Below are positions 38,327 to 48,984 of a DNA stretch of 64,000 nt, piece by piece. The translations under genes and the position numbers were made by a program. The notes beneath the pieces were generated by a model. That model was not told where the DNA came from and made no database searches. It worked only from the letters and a program-made list of their open reading frames with translations. Numbering within the stretch: position 1 is the first letter of the stretch; each line of letters begins with the position of its first letter. Origin of the DNA: Vibrio renipiscarius (GTDB lineage: Bacteria > Pseudomonadota > Gammaproteobacteria > Enterobacterales > Vibrionaceae); the NCBI RefSeq assembly GCF_000827885.1, contig NZ_JTKH01000003.1, positions 310,001-374,000 of the forward strand. Reading direction: 5' to 3'.

Positions 38327-39670
38327 CTAAAGAACAGAGAACATAAATACCGCGAGTATCGCAACCGGACAAACAATGCGCACATACCATGGCCAAATTT
38401 TCCAAAATAGCCCTTGCTCAATTTCAGGATTACCTTCTTTCAGTTCATTTAGCAGTTTATTTCTATTCCAAATCCAACCAACAACGATCGCCCAAACCAC
38501 GCCCAATAGTGGCTGCATATAAACCGTTGAGATGTCAGCGACGAGACCAAATAGCGATCCAAAATTCAGCGCAATCACAATACTAAGCACTAAAATCGCA
38601 CTGCCAATCACCCATGTAGCTTTGCGACGCGTCATATTCAGTTCGTCTTGTGCGCAAGAAACCGGCACTTCTAACAGTGAAATAGACGAGGTCAGCGCAG
38701 CGATCACCATCAAAACAAAAAATCCAGTACCGACAATCATACCCATACTGCCCATGGTATCGAACATTGCAGGTAGCACCGCAAACACCAGATCGCCCGA
38801 GCTCATCAGGTCGCCGGCCGCATTAAAGATCTCTACGCCATTGTTTTTGGCGACAAACATTGCAGGAAGAATCAAAAGGCCTGCACTAAACGCCACAGCG
38901 GTATCAATCGCCGCAACCTGAGCGGCGGTTTTAGGAATGTTGACATCTTTCTTCAAGTACGAGCCATACACCATCATCGAACCAACGCCCAGAGATAGCG
39001 AGAAGAATGCCTGCCCCATTGAGTCGACCAGCAGCGCAGGAGTGACATGTGACACATCAGGAATGAGGTACATTTTTAGACCGTCCATCGCGCCATCTTG
39101 GGTAAAGATATAAACGATCATCACCCCAAATAGAACGAATAGCATTGGCATCAAACGGGTTGACCACTTTTCGATACCGTCTGCAACGCCTTTCTGCACC
39201 ACGTAAATAGTCAATAGCGAGAACAATAACGCCAGAATGACATTGCGTGCGTCACCAAAATTCACCAACCAATCGGCGGCGCTTTGCAGTCCCACCACTT
39301 CTAATGCGGGAGCCGCGGCAAAACCCATTAGCCAACCGGCGAGAATCGAATAAAAACTGAGGATCATCGAGGCCGCGACCATTGCAATCAGGCCGAAAAA
39401 TCCCGCAGCAGCGCGATTCTTTGTCCAAATGCTGCGTAAAGACGCAATCGGATTCGATTGACCATAACGACCAATCGTCAGTTCCGCGACGAGCATCGGA
39501 AATGCGAGCAGAAAGACCATCACTAAATAGATAATCAGGAACGCAGCCCCACCATTGCTGGCTGCCTTTGTAGGAAATCCCCATACATTACCAAGGCCAA
39601 CCGCAGACCCTGCTGCTGCCATGATAAACCCCAATTTTGAAGAAAATTGACCTCTTGAATTACTCGCCAT
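38327..39670 (-). CDS. sodium-dependent transporter, SNF (LeuT) family
   Basis: 447 residues with about 11-12 membrane helices. The N-terminal block 'IMAAAGSAVGLGNVWGFPTK' holds the unwound helix 1 that binds Na+ and substrate in LeuT-type carriers, followed by 'NGGAAFLIIYL'. The family imports amino acids or related small molecules with Na+, which fits a marine organism; the substrate is not predictable. Monocistronic, ATG start. Confidence 0.93.
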   Translation of the reverse strand: MASNSRGQFSSKLGFIMAAAGSAVGLGNVWGFPTKAASNGGAAFLIIYLVMVFLLAFPMLVAELTIGRYGQSNPIASLRSIWTKNRAAAGFFGLIAMVAASMILSFYSILAGWLMGFAAAPALEVVGLQSAADWLVNFGDARNVILALLFSLLTIYVVQKGVADGIEKWSTRLMPMLFVLFGVMIVYIFTQDGAMDGLKMYLIPDVSHVTPALLVDSMGQAFFSLSLGVGSMMVYGSYLKKDVNIPKTAAQVAAIDTAVAFSAGLLILPAMFVAKNNGVEIFNAAGDLMSSGDLVFAVLPAMFDTMGSMGMIVGTGFFVLMVIAALTSSISLLEVPVSCAQDELNMTRRKATWVIGSAILVLSIVIALNFGSLFGLVADISTVYMQPLLGVVWAIVVGWIWNRNKLLNELKEGNPEIEQGLFWKIWPWYVRIVCPVAILAVFMFSVL

Positions 39671-40043
39671 AGTTATTTACCGCTTAGTTGTATTTGCATT
39701 GTGAGTGTCAAAAGTTGGTGGTGTAATATTTTATTTACACTTCATAATAATTTTACTGACGACTCGCGTATGGTAAGTAAAACAGTTTAGGAATAAAATT
39801 GGAATCCGGTTAGTCAAAATTACCATCGAGCGCACAACTATTAGCACTTAAATGGTGATTTATTAATCAATTTAAACATTTCGTCGCATATTCCCCTCAC
39901 AAAATACTCAAATTGACTGCTCCATCACTTTCTGGATGAATTTTCATTTTTTTGCAGTAATCCCCTCATTTTGTTCGGCTTTTATTGTTATACCTCGCAA
40001 AATCAGCGACTATTAAATCAACAGCTTTCTTATAGGAATCTTG
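39671..40043. other. gene-free gap
   Basis: About 370 AT-rich bases between two divergent genes, presumably holding both promoters. No box or repeat stands out. Confidence 0.4.
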
Positions 40044-41498
40044 ATGGAAAAGTTTTATCACTTTGTCACTATCGCTGGCATTGCGTTGTACTGGATCTTA
40101 GTCGCGGGTGTCACGCTTCGTGTGGTACTAAAACGTCGCGCTGTCAGCGTTTCCCTCGCGTGGCTAATGGTGATCTACATTATTCCGGTTGTTGGCGTGG
40201 CGTGTTACTTCCTTTTTGGTGAGCTAAATCTAGGCCGCAAGCGCGCAGACCGAGCCCGTGAAATGCTGGCTCCCTTCGTCGAGTGGTTCTCTAAATTGAG
40301 TAATTGCCAAGCGCACTCGCCAGAAAATTTTGGCCGCCATATCTCGCGTATTGATGAACTATGTAACAACCGATTAGGGTTGCCCGCCTTAAGTGGGAAT
40401 GAATTGTCGTTGCAGAGCTCGCCTCAAGCGATCATGCAGTCGATTGTCGAAGACATAAATCAAGCCAATACCAGTATTCGGATGGTGTTTTATATTTGGC
40501 ATCCTGGCGGCATGGCTGACGATGTCGGTTATGCTCTGATTGCGGCAGCGAACCGCGGTGTTGATATAAAGATACTGCTCGATTCCGCCGGCAGCCCTCG
40601 ATTTTTCCGCAGTGATTGGCTCACAAAGATGCAGCAAGCGGGTATCCATGTGGTGCAAGCCCTCGAAGTCAGCCCTTGGCGTATTTTTCTACGTCGCTTG
40701 GATTTGCGTCAGCATCGAAAAATCATTGTCATTGATGAAAAAGTGGCTTACACCGGTTCGATGAACATGGTTGATCCCGCCTTCTTTAAACAAGACTCTG
40801 GGGTGGGTCAATGGATTGATATCATGGTGCGTGTAACGGGGCCTACCGTTAATGTATTGTCTGCCATTCACAGTTGGGACTGGGAAGTCGAAACGGGCGA
40901 ACGCAGCTTTCCTTTGATTCCCGAATGCACAACAGAAGCGCTCCGCTCTGAGCACCCGATTCAAGTCGTCCCTTCAGGGCCGGGCATGCCTGAGTATCTG
41001 ATTTATCAAGTGCTCACGTTAGCGATTAATCAAGCCAATGAGTCAGTCAGAATTACCACGCCTTATTTCGTACCTAGCACGGATTTGTTAGAAACCTTAA
41101 AAATGACCGCTCAAAGAGGTGTAACCGTCGAGCTGATCATCCCTCACAAGAATGACTCCATGATGGTGCAATGGGCATCGCGAGCCTTCTACAGTGAATT
41201 GATGCAAGCAGGTGTCAAAATCTACGAATTTTATGGCGGCTTGCTGCATACCAAATCTGTCGTGATTGATGAGCAATTTTGCTTAGTGGGCACTGTGAAC
41301 ATGGACATGCGCAGCTTATGGCTGAACTTTGAAGTCACCCTTGCCATTGATGACGAAGAGTTCACACAGAAAATGCATCAATTACAAGCGGGATATATGG
41401 CCCAGTCTCATTGCGTATCGCTGCAAACATGGCAACAGCGCTCAATCTATTACCGCTTTTTAGAGCGCATATTCTACTTATTTAATCCCTTATTGTGA
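40044..41498 (+). CDS. clsA: cardiolipin synthase A
   Basis: 484 residues from ATG 40044, near-identical length to E. coli ClsA (486). Two N-terminal membrane helices ('GIALYWILVAGVTLRVVLKR', then 'VIYIIPVVGVACYFLFGE') precede two phospholipase D domains, each with an HKD motif: 'HRKIIVIDEKVAYTGSMN' and 'HTKSVVIDEQFCLVGTVN'. It joins two phosphatidylglycerols into cardiolipin at the inner membrane. The C terminus 'RIFYLFNPLL' parallels E. coli. Own terminator follows. Confidence 0.96.
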   Translation: MEKFYHFVTIAGIALYWILVAGVTLRVVLKRRAVSVSLAWLMVIYIIPVVGVACYFLFGELNLGRKRADRAREMLAPFVEWFSKLSNCQAHSPENFGRHISRIDELCNNRLGLPALSGNELSLQSSPQAIMQSIVEDINQANTSIRMVFYIWHPGGMADDVGYALIAAANRGVDIKILLDSAGSPRFFRSDWLTKMQQAGIHVVQALEVSPWRIFLRRLDLRQHRKIIVIDEKVAYTGSMNMVDPAFFKQDSGVGQWIDIMVRVTGPTVNVLSAIHSWDWEVETGERSFPLIPECTTEALRSEHPIQVVPSGPGMPEYLIYQVLTLAINQANESVRITTPYFVPSTDLLETLKMTAQRGVTVELIIPHKNDSMMVQWASRAFYSELMQAGVKIYEFYGGLLHTKSVVIDEQFCLVGTVNMDMRSLWLNFEVTLAIDDEEFTQKMHQLQAGYMAQSHCVSLQTWQQRSIYYRFLERIFYLFNPLL

Positions 41499-41502
41499 TC
41501 TT

Positions 41503-41532
41503 AGACCGAGCTTAGCCTCGGTCTCTTTTTTG
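41503..41532 (+). terminator. terminator of clsA
   Basis: AGACCGAG/CTCGGTCT stem with a 6-base loop and a T run. Confidence 0.9.
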
Positions 41533-41636
41533 TCATTTCGGTTGAATCCCTTTCAACTCGCCTTGCTTTGTGACAATGAGCATGGTTTAAATAGACCCAT
41601 ACCAAATAAGTTCAAGCTTGAAGACAAGGACTTCTT

Positions 41637-42842
41637 ATGTCAGAAGGAAAACAAACCAAATTTGTCACCGCAGGTCGTGATAAAAAATGGACAAATGGCG
41701 TGGTTAACCCCCCCGTTCAACGTGCATCAACCGTGGTTTTTAATACGGTAGCAGAACAGCAAAACGCCATTGTGAATCGAGCCAATAAAACACTTTTTTA
41801 TGGCCGTCGCGGGACCAATACACATTTTGCTCTCCAAGACGCCATGGTCGAAGTAGAAGGCGGAGCGGGTTGTGCACTTTATCCTTGTGGTACGGCTGCC
41901 ATTTCTAACGCGATCCTTTCTTTTGTCGAAACCGGCGATCATATCTTGATGGTCGATACCTGTTATGAGCCAACCCGTGATTTCTGCAATAAGATCATGG
42001 CGAAGATGGGGGTCGAAACGACGTATTTCGATCCAACGATTGGCGCTGAAATTCGCGACCTGATTCAACCCAATACTAAGGTACTGTTTCTAGAATCCCC
42101 TGGTTCAATCACGATGGAAGTGCAAGACGTACCGACGTTAGCACGCATTGCTCATGAGCAAGATATCGTGGTGATGCTGGACAATACATGGGCTGCAGGC
42201 GTGAACTTTTCACCTTTTGACTTTGGTGTGGATATATCGATTCAAGCTGCAACCAAATATATTGTTGGCCACTCCGATGTGATGCTTGGCACTGCCGTTG
42301 CCAATGAAAAACACTGGCCTCAACTGCGTGAACAAAGCTACTTAATGGGGCAATGCGTCTCCGCCGATGATGCGTATCTTGGCCTACGCGGCATACGCAC
42401 TTTGGATGTTCGTTTGCGCCAACACGCCGAAAACAGCTTAAAAGTGGCTCAGTGGCTACAATCTCGCCCAGAGGTTGACCATGTTCGTCATCCGGCACTT
42501 GAAACTTGTCCTGGCCATGAGTTTTTCCTAAGAGATTTCACTGGCGGGAACGGCCTGTTCTCTGTCGTGTTAAAAAGCAGCTACCCGAAAGCGACCACGG
42601 CGCTATTAGATGGCATGAAACATTTTAGTATGGGTTACTCATGGGGCGGTTTCGAAAGCCTTATTCTGGCGAATGAACCGGCGAGCTTCAATCATTTGCG
42701 CACGGTGGCTCATCCTCACTTTGAAGGAACGTTAATTCGTCTGCATATCGGGCTTGAGGACGTGAACGACCTTATTGCCGATCTCGAACAAGGTCTCGCT
42801 CGTTATAACGCGCTGATTCTTGAAAAAGAAGCGTCTTACTAA
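41637..42842 (+). CDS. metC: cystathionine beta-lyase
   Basis: 401 residues of the Cys/Met-metabolism PLP family. The PLP lysine is in '[17 protein letters not shown]'; the cofactor-phosphate region '[13 protein letters not shown]' and the substrate Arg/Tyr positions ('[11 protein letters not shown]') match MetC rather than MetB or MalY. It cleaves cystathionine to homocysteine, pyruvate and ammonia in methionine synthesis. Monocistronic. I looked for MetJ boxes upstream and found none that convince. Confidence 0.93.
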   Translation: MSEGKQTKFVTAGRDKKWTNGVVNPPVQRASTVVFNTVAEQQNAIVNRANKTLFYGRRGTNTHFALQDAMVEVEGGAGCALYPCGTAAISNAILSFVETGDHILMVDTCYEPTRDFCNKIMAKMGVETTYFDPTIGAEIRDLIQPNTKVLFLESPGSITMEVQDVPTLARIAHEQDIVVMLDNTWAAGVNFSPFDFGVDISIQAATKYIVGHSDVMLGTAVANEKHWPQLREQSYLMGQCVSADDAYLGLRGIRTLDVRLRQHAENSLKVAQWLQSRPEVDHVRHPALETCPGHEFFLRDFTGGNGLFSVVLKSSYPKATTALLDGMKHFSMGYSWGGFESLILANEPASFNHLRTVAHPHFEGTLIRLHIGLEDVNDLIADLEQGLARYNALILEKEASY

Positions 42843-42885
42843 ACCAGCGTTGAGCATCGCTTTTATATTGATGTGTTACGTAAAC

Positions 42886-42917
42886 GAACAAAGCCCGCAT
42901 TAATGCGGGCTTTGTTC
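42886..42917. terminator. hairpin between metC and tag
   Basis: GAACAAAGCCCGCAT/ATGCGGGCTTTGTTC is a perfect 15-bp inverted repeat between convergent genes; the T run is short (TTTGTT), so termination is likely but may be weak. Confidence 0.75.
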
Positions 42918-42983
42918 CGATTGCAGCATGGTGACGAGCTAAGCGGCCATGTCTGCCGCTATGTTTAGCTACTATATCTGGCG

Positions 42984-43556
42984 CTATGTCTCTTGCTGCC
43001 GCTTTTTACAACATCCCTCTAAATGATCATCCACCATACCGGTCGCTTGCATAAACGCGTAACAGATCGTCTCGCCTACAAACTTGAACCCTCGCTTCTT
43101 AAGGAATTGGCTCATTGCTTTCGATGCGTCTGTCGCGGTCGGCACTTGGTCCATGCTCTGCCAGTGATTGATGATGGTCTTGTGATCAACAAACTGCCAT
43201 AACGCATTCGACAGGCTGCCGTATTCTTCGATTAACAACAGTGCCGCTCGTGCATTTGAAAATACCGAAGCGATTTTCGCCTTATGCTTAACGACATCAA
43301 ATTGCTCAATAATCGCTGCGACATGATTTTCATCGTATTGGCTAAGCGTGTCTAAATCATACGATTCAAATGCACTGCGATACCCTTCCCTCTTTTTCAA
43401 AATGGTTAACCAGCTTAATCCCGCTTGAGCCCCTTCTAAGGTAATAAACTCAAACAACGTCGTATCATCATGAACAGGGATCCCCCATTCGTTATCATGA
43501 TACTCTCGCTCAAGCGGGTGTTTTAGTGCCCATGCACAAGTCATCTTTTCATTCAT
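42984..43556 (-). CDS. tag: DNA-3-methyladenine glycosylase I
   Basis: 190 residues, the usual Tag length. It removes 3-methyladenine from alkylated DNA. The zinc-snap residues appear to be present (Cys in 'MTCAW', His in 'YHDNEWG', His in 'VDDHLEGC' and its Cys), the catalytic Glu is in 'TLEGAQAGLSWLTILKKRE', and 'LKKRGFKFVGETICYAFMQA' is the conserved helix-hairpin region. It starts 23 bases after the RND pump gene, so it may share that transcript. Confidence 0.95.
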   Translation of the reverse strand: MNEKMTCAWALKHPLEREYHDNEWGIPVHDDTTLFEFITLEGAQAGLSWLTILKKREGYRSAFESYDLDTLSQYDENHVAAIIEQFDVVKHKAKIASVFSNARAALLLIEEYGSLSNALWQFVDHKTIINHWQSMDQVPTATDASKAMSQFLKKRGFKFVGETICYAFMQATGMVDDHLEGCCKKRQQET

Positions 43557-43579
43557 TTGCGTTCTTGTTCTAGCTCTTA

Positions 43580-46500
43580 TTAATTAGGCTGTTGCTCTGC
43601 TATTGCCGACGATGTTTCTTGCGGCACTGGCACGCGATGAAACAAACGATACAACACAGGCACCACAATTAATGTCAGCACCGTCGCAAAGCCCAAACCA
43701 AACATGATCGTTACCGCCATCGGTTTAAAGAAAATATCCGGCAATAGCGGCACCATGCCTAAAATCGTGGTGATAGCCGCCATACACACCGGTCTAACCC
43801 GGCTCAACGCTGCATCAACGACCGCTATATAGGGCTCTTTACCTGATTGGATCTCGATATTAATTTGGTCCAACAGCACAATACCATTTTTCAGCACCAT
43901 ACCCGATAAACTCAAAAAACCAAGTAACGCCATAAAGCCAAACGGAGTATTCAGCGCCAATAACCCCACCGTGACACCAATGATCGCCAACGGTACGGTA
44001 CACCACACGATGAGCGGTTCTTTCACCGTATTAAACAGAAACACCGTGATCAAGAACATGAATAGGTAGCCCATCGGCATCGTGGTAAAGAGTGAAGCCT
44101 GAGCCTCGCCTGAGGATTCATATTCTCCTCCCCATTCAAAACTGTATCCTGGCGGTAATTCGATCGCTTCAACGAGCGGTTGAATACGCTTCTGAAGCGT
44201 GGCTGCCGTTTCTTCTCCTAAGATATCAGGATCAGCCATAATGGTGAGCATGCGCTTGCGATTCTTACGCACGATAATCGGGTCTTCCCAACGTAGGTCG
44301 TATCCCAATGTCACTTGCTGTAGCGGGATATATTCACTCAGTGCCGGGCTCCAAATTTTCATGCCTTCAATATTGCGTATATCCACCCGCTCCTCTTCTG
44401 GAAGACGTGCAACAATAGGCATCAAGGTTGTGCCATCACGATAAATACCGACCGATTTACCAGAAAACGACATCGCCAGAAAGTCATCAACATCGGATTT
44501 AGTGATGCCGTAACGACGAGCTTGGCTTTCATTAAATTGCGGCTCGAGTATTTTGGTACGTTCGCGCCAATCATGTCGAATATTGGTTGCGCCCGCATCC
44601 GCGCGCATGATGTCTTCAACTTGAGCGCCAATAGTACGCAATATCGTTGGGTCTGAACCAATGATTCTCGCCTCGATTTTGGCGCCGCCACCAGGCCCAA
44701 GTTCGATTTGTTTTAGCTTGTAATTCACGTCTGGGAACGTGGTTTCTAAGTGCGTTCTGAAACTTTCCATCAAAGCGGCTAATGTTTCATAACTGTCCAC
44801 TCGAGTGGTGATTTCGCCATAAGCGGCGTAGCTCTTTTCTGGTGCATAGGTCAACATAAAGCGCTGTAAACCCTTGCCTGCCGTCGTGGTCACATGGCTC
44901 ACCCCATCCTGTTTCACCAACCACTGCTCAAGCGCTTTCAATTTGGTATTGGTCGCTCGGATGTCGGTCCCTTCTGGTAACCAAACATCGGTTTGAAATA
45001 TCGGCGTGGTGGATGACGGAAAGAAGGATTGCTTAACGTGCGTGAATCCGTACATGCTGCCCACAAGCCCGACCAATAGAATCACTATCGTCAACCATGC
45101 TCGTTTCATGCAAAATTCAAGGAAATTTTTGTAAATGACAAAAATCATACCGTTATAAGGGTCGCTGTCTTCACCCGCTTCTGGTTTTTTCATTCCTCGG
45201 AAAAACAAGTCGGCAAAAAAGGGCGTTAGCGAAATCGCGGTAAACCAACTCAGCATCAAAGAGATCAGCAGCACGGTAAACAAGGTGCCACAGTATTCTC
45301 CCGTCGAATCTTCTGACAAACCGATCGGCGCGAAAGCCGTCACCGCAATCACCGTTGCGCCAAGTAGCGGCCATTTCGTCTGTGTAACAATGTCGGTTGC
45401 GGCTTGCAGCCGTGTCCTCCCTCGCTGGGTACCAATTAATATCCCTTCCACCACGACAATGGCATTGTCCACCAGCATCCCCAACGCAATAACCAATGCG
45501 CCTAACGAGATACGTTGTAAGTCAATTTGGAAGTACTTCATAAAGATGAAGGTACCAAAAACGGTCAACAGCAAGATCAAACCAATCAGTAAACCGGAAC
45601 GCAAGCCCATAAAGAACAGCAGAACAATAATCACGATCGCGACGGCCTGACCAAGACTGACGACAAAGCCACGCACCGATTTATCAACTTCTTTTGGTTG
45701 GCTGTATATTTCAGAAATCGCGACACCAACTGGTTGCTGGTATTTCAGTTCCGCTAATCGTCTATCGAAGCGTTCGCCGACTTCAACGACATTGACACCT
45801 TGCTGGAACGACACCCCCACATTCAATGCCAAGCGCCCGTTAAACGTAATAATATTGCTTGGTACTTCAACATACCCACGCGTAATGTCTGCCACGTCGC
45901 GCAAATAAATCAACCCTTGGGCACCGGTATCGGTGATGATCAAATCACCCAGTTGATCGACATTTTCAAATTCACCGGTTGGATGAATACGAATATATTC
46001 ATCGCTGATCCTCACAGCGCCAGCGGACGAAACCACATTTTGGGTCGACAATAAATTAAATACGGTGGTTGGAGATAAGCCTAAGCTGCTCATTCTTTTC
46101 ATGGAAATTTCAATGAACACTTCTTCTTGCTGTTCGCCACTCACCGAAATTTTGCTCACGCCATCAATAAGCTCAAGCTCTCGGCGCAGATAATCAACAT
46201 AATCGAGCAGTTCTTTGTAACTGTATCCTTCGCCAGTCACCGCCAGCAAAATGCCGTACACATCACCAAAATCATCAATGACCTGCGGTTCATTAACCCC
46301 GGGCGGAAGCGAACCTTGTAAATCCGTCACCTTGCGTCGCAACTCATCCCAGATTTGCGGCAGATCGTCAGGGCCATAATTGTTTTTCATCGTCACGGTG
46401 ATCTGAGATAAGCCGCGGCTTGAAATGGAATTTACTTCATCCACGTACGTCAGTTGCTGGATGGCTTTTTCCAGCGGATACGTCACTTCCTCTTCCACTT

Positions 46501-46714
46501 GCTGTGGGGTTGCACCAGGGTAACTTGTGATAACCATGGCATCTTTAATCGTAAAGGCAGGATCTTCCAATCGACCCAAGCCAAAGAATGCGCTTATCCC
46601 ACCAATCAAAAAGATCAGGGCGATCATCCAACTGATCACACGGTTGCGAATAAAATACGCGGCGACCCCAGTGATCTCACTATCGTCTTGAGGCGTTACT
46701 TTTTCGTTACTCAT
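43580..46714 (-). CDS. RND efflux pump inner-membrane transporter
   Basis: 1044 residues from ATG 46714, with GGAGG six bases upstream and overlapping the adaptor stop. Twelve membrane helices in two repeats with two large periplasmic loops, as in AcrB-type pumps. Helix 4 carries 'LGMLVDNAIVVVEGI', where the proton-relay Asp resides (D-N form, as in pumps of the two-adaptor type rather than AcrB's D-D). Expels toxic compounds with proton or Na+ influx, together with the two adaptors upstream; TolC is not encoded here. The arrangement (two adaptors, one pump) resembles V. cholerae VexIJK, but I do not assign a name. Confidence 0.92.
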   Translation of the reverse strand: MSNEKVTPQDDSEITGVAAYFIRNRVISWMIALIFLIGGISAFFGLGRLEDPAFTIKDAMVITSYPGATPQQVEEEVTYPLEKAIQQLTYVDEVNSISSRGLSQITVTMKNNYGPDDLPQIWDELRRKVTDLQGSLPPGVNEPQVIDDFGDVYGILLAVTGEGYSYKELLDYVDYLRRELELIDGVSKISVSGEQQEEVFIEISMKRMSSLGLSPTTVFNLLSTQNVVSSAGAVRISDEYIRIHPTGEFENVDQLGDLIITDTGAQGLIYLRDVADITRGYVEVPSNIITFNGRLALNVGVSFQQGVNVVEVGERFDRRLAELKYQQPVGVAISEIYSQPKEVDKSVRGFVVSLGQAVAIVIIVLLFFMGLRSGLLIGLILLLTVFGTFIFMKYFQIDLQRISLGALVIALGMLVDNAIVVVEGILIGTQRGRTRLQAATDIVTQTKWPLLGATVIAVTAFAPIGLSEDSTGEYCGTLFTVLLISLMLSWFTAISLTPFFADLFFRGMKKPEAGEDSDPYNGMIFVIYKNFLEFCMKRAWLTIVILLVGLVGSMYGFTHVKQSFFPSSTTPIFQTDVWLPEGTDIRATNTKLKALEQWLVKQDGVSHVTTTAGKGLQRFMLTYAPEKSYAAYGEITTRVDSYETLAALMESFRTHLETTFPDVNYKLKQIELGPGGGAKIEARIIGSDPTILRTIGAQVEDIMRADAGATNIRHDWRERTKILEPQFNESQARRYGITKSDVDDFLAMSFSGKSVGIYRDGTTLMPIVARLPEEERVDIRNIEGMKIWSPALSEYIPLQQVTLGYDLRWEDPIIVRKNRKRMLTIMADPDILGEETAATLQKRIQPLVEAIELPPGYSFEWGGEYESSGEAQASLFTTMPMGYLFMFLITVFLFNTVKEPLIVWCTVPLAIIGVTVGLLALNTPFGFMALLGFLSLSGMVLKNGIVLLDQINIEIQSGKEPYIAVVDAALSRVRPVCMAAITTILGMVPLLPDIFFKPMAVTIMFGLGFATVLTLIVVPVLYRLFHRVPVPQETSSAIAEQQPN

Positions 46715-47792
46715 CATTAGCCTCCTTGCCAATAACCTCGACTTTCATGCCATCTCGCAGTTTTGCGACGCCTGCAATCACGATTTGTTGTTGCGCTTCC
46801 AAGCCGCTCAATACCTGAATGGTATTTTGGCTCGCTTTACCGGCCGTAATTTTTTGCTTCGTTACCGTATTGTCATCGTTCAGTAACCATACAAATTTGT
46901 TTTCACGATCAAGCTCATCACCATCCCCGTTAAAAATCGCCTCGATGGGAATCTGCACACCCTGCTTGAGTTCCAACCCGACCTCCTTGTTTTTCGAGGT
47001 CACTTCAACGGCCATGCCATCTAAAATGTACTCATCATCTGGCATTGGAAGAGAAAGCGTGACATTAAACGTACCGGATTTAGGATCGGGCTCCGTGGTA
47101 AATTCTTTAATGGTGGCATGGTATTCATTACCACTTTGCACTTTGACTATGGCATCAATTCGTGACAGTGCGTCTTGTTGCGGCTGTTTAACAAAGATTC
47201 GGTCAGGCAGTTGAATCAATATCTCGACACTTTCTATACTGTGAATATTCACCACTTGCTGGCCTACTTGAATATTTTCAAATTGGTCCACCGATACCCG
47301 CGAAATAATGCCATCCACCGGGGCTTTTAGTTGTGTAAACGACAAACGTAATTTGGCTAATTGCATTTCTGCCCAAGCAATTTGGCGCTGGGCGGCAATT
47401 TCATCAAATTGAGACTTTGCCAATAGCCCTTTATCAACCAGCGGCTTTGAACGGCGATATTGACTATTAATGACCGAATAACGCGCAGAGGCATTGTCCA
47501 AATCGAGTTGAAAATCGGTGGGATCAAGCTGGGCAATCATTGCCCCTTTTTCCACTTTATCCCCCTCTTTGACATACACCTTGTTGATTTCACCCGACAC
47601 GCGAAAACTCAAATGTGAACGCTCCGCGGCGTTCGCCACGGCAGGAAAATACAGGTTATCGCCTTTCGCTTGGCTATCGAGTGTCACGACAGACACTTTC
47701 GGCAAACCAAAATCGGCATATTCCACTTCTCCACCACAGCCGATAAGGGCAAATGCTGGCAGTAACCAAGTAAAATAGGTTGTGATCTTCAT
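46707..47792 (-). CDS. RND periplasmic adaptor (second)
   Basis: 361 residues from ATG 47792, placed 1 base after the stop of the first adaptor gene. A lipoprotein signal 'FTWLLPAFALIGC' anchors it to the inner membrane. The membrane-fusion-protein order is visible: lipoyl half ('VYVKEGDKVEKGAMIAQLDP'), coiled hairpin, second lipoyl half ('FTQLKAPVDGIISRVSV') and beta-barrel. It bridges the pump to an outer-membrane channel, likely TolC, as a heteromer with the first adaptor. Confidence 0.92.
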   Translation of the reverse strand: MKITTYFTWLLPAFALIGCGGEVEYADFGLPKVSVVTLDSQAKGDNLYFPAVANAAERSHLSFRVSGEINKVYVKEGDKVEKGAMIAQLDPTDFQLDLDNASARYSVINSQYRRSKPLVDKGLLAKSQFDEIAAQRQIAWAEMQLAKLRLSFTQLKAPVDGIISRVSVDQFENIQVGQQVVNIHSIESVEILIQLPDRIFVKQPQQDALSRIDAIVKVQSGNEYHATIKEFTTEPDPKSGTFNVTLSLPMPDDEYILDGMAVEVTSKNKEVGLELKQGVQIPIEAIFNGDGDELDRENKFVWLLNDDNTVTKQKITAGKASQNTIQVLSGLEAQQQIVIAGVAKLRDGMKVEVIGKEANDE

Positions 47793-47793
47793 G

Positions 47794-48828
47794 CTATAAC
47801 CCCCGTTCCTTAACCCATTCACGCACTTTGATGCCCGCTTGAATGCCCGTAACGCCTGAAATAACAACTTGGTCACCATCCTCTAAACCAGAAAGCACTT
47901 GGCGTAAATCATTGAGCTCAACCGCCGCTTTTTCAACAATGCCTTGTGCGTTAACACGCCAAACACAGGTCTTGCCGTTTTCATTAAACAACGCTGACGC
48001 GGGGATTCTAGTGGCACTCGAAGACGCTGCAATCACACGGACGCTGCCTGACATTCCCGGTAAAATACCGACGTTGTTCGGACGTTCCATAATCATGGTC
48101 ACTTTATACGAGCCCGTTTTAGGGTCCGCTTCTGTATCTATTTCTTGAAATGTTAAGGGGTACTGACTCTCTGGGAAGGCGTCAAAAATCATGGAGGCTT
48201 GAGGATCCACACCGGAAGAAAAACGGTTCAATAAATGATCTGGGAGCTGAAAGAATACTTTGATCAACTGATTCGTTTGAATATTCATGACCCCTTGCTT
48301 AGCGGCAATGTACTCATGATTTTCAGCGGGAATAATCGAAATCGTTCCCTCATAAGGTGCTCTAAGCTGGGTATACCTTAAATTGGCATTCGCTTGATCT
48401 AAGGTCGCACGCGCCGAATTTCGGTTTGCTTTGGCTTGATCAAAATCTTGCTCTGACACCACCTTATCTTGGCGCAACTTTCTGTAGCGCTGATATTGCA
48501 CATCCGCAAGGCGATACTGAGCCTGAGCTTGCTGAGCAAGTAATTGATATTCATCGGGGTTTAAGGTTGCCAGCACTTCGCCTTTCACCACACTCTGACC
48601 CGCAACCACATCAATGGTTTGCAACTGTCCGGGCACTCGAAACGCAAGAACCGCTCTGTCACCGGCTTCTGAGCTTGCAGGAAAGCTACGAATAAAAGCC
48701 GAGTTACCGACCGTGACTGAAAATAATTTCGCTGGTCTTGATTCCGGTTCAGGTATGGGGGGGAGATCCTTCCCGCAGCCATAAAGTACCAATGTGGCTA
48801 AGGCGAGTAAAAGGGGGGTCTTGTGCAT
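47794..48828 (-). CDS. RND periplasmic adaptor (first)
   Basis: 344 residues from ATG 48828. Lipoprotein signal 'LLLALATLVLYGC'. Lipoyl halves are 'VVAGQSVVKGEVLATLNPDE' and 'YTQLRAPYEGTISIIPAEN', with a coiled hairpin between. First gene of the adaptor-adaptor-pump (-tag) unit; no regulator gene adjoins, which is unusual for pumps with a dedicated TetR or MarR gene. Confidence 0.92.
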   Translation of the reverse strand: MHKTPLLLALATLVLYGCGKDLPPIPEPESRPAKLFSVTVGNSAFIRSFPASSEAGDRAVLAFRVPGQLQTIDVVAGQSVVKGEVLATLNPDEYQLLAQQAQAQYRLADVQYQRYRKLRQDKVVSEQDFDQAKANRNSARATLDQANANLRYTQLRAPYEGTISIIPAENHEYIAAKQGVMNIQTNQLIKVFFQLPDHLLNRFSSGVDPQASMIFDAFPESQYPLTFQEIDTEADPKTGSYKVTMIMERPNNVGILPGMSGSVRVIAASSSATRIPASALFNENGKTCVWRVNAQGIVEKAAVELNDLRQVLSGLEDGDQVVISGVTGIQAGIKVREWVKERGL

Positions 48829-48984
48829 AATCAATCATCCATATTGCTGCTGGCAGACAAAGCCTTTAACAAAAGATAGATGACTGGCTTGGAGTCCGCC
48901 AGTTTGATGACGACTTTACGAAGGAATCTTCATTAATAAAATGAATAACTTGAGGGAGGCTCGCTCCCTCATTGAAAGGTTCGA

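Noticed and set aside
41533..41636. MetJ boxes in front of metC
   Set aside because: No pair of AGACGTCT-like octamers; single weak matches only.
43580..48828. The RND pump as an antibiotic-resistance acquisition
   Set aside because: Composition equals that of the neighbours and vibrios carry many intrinsic RND systems; no sign of transfer.
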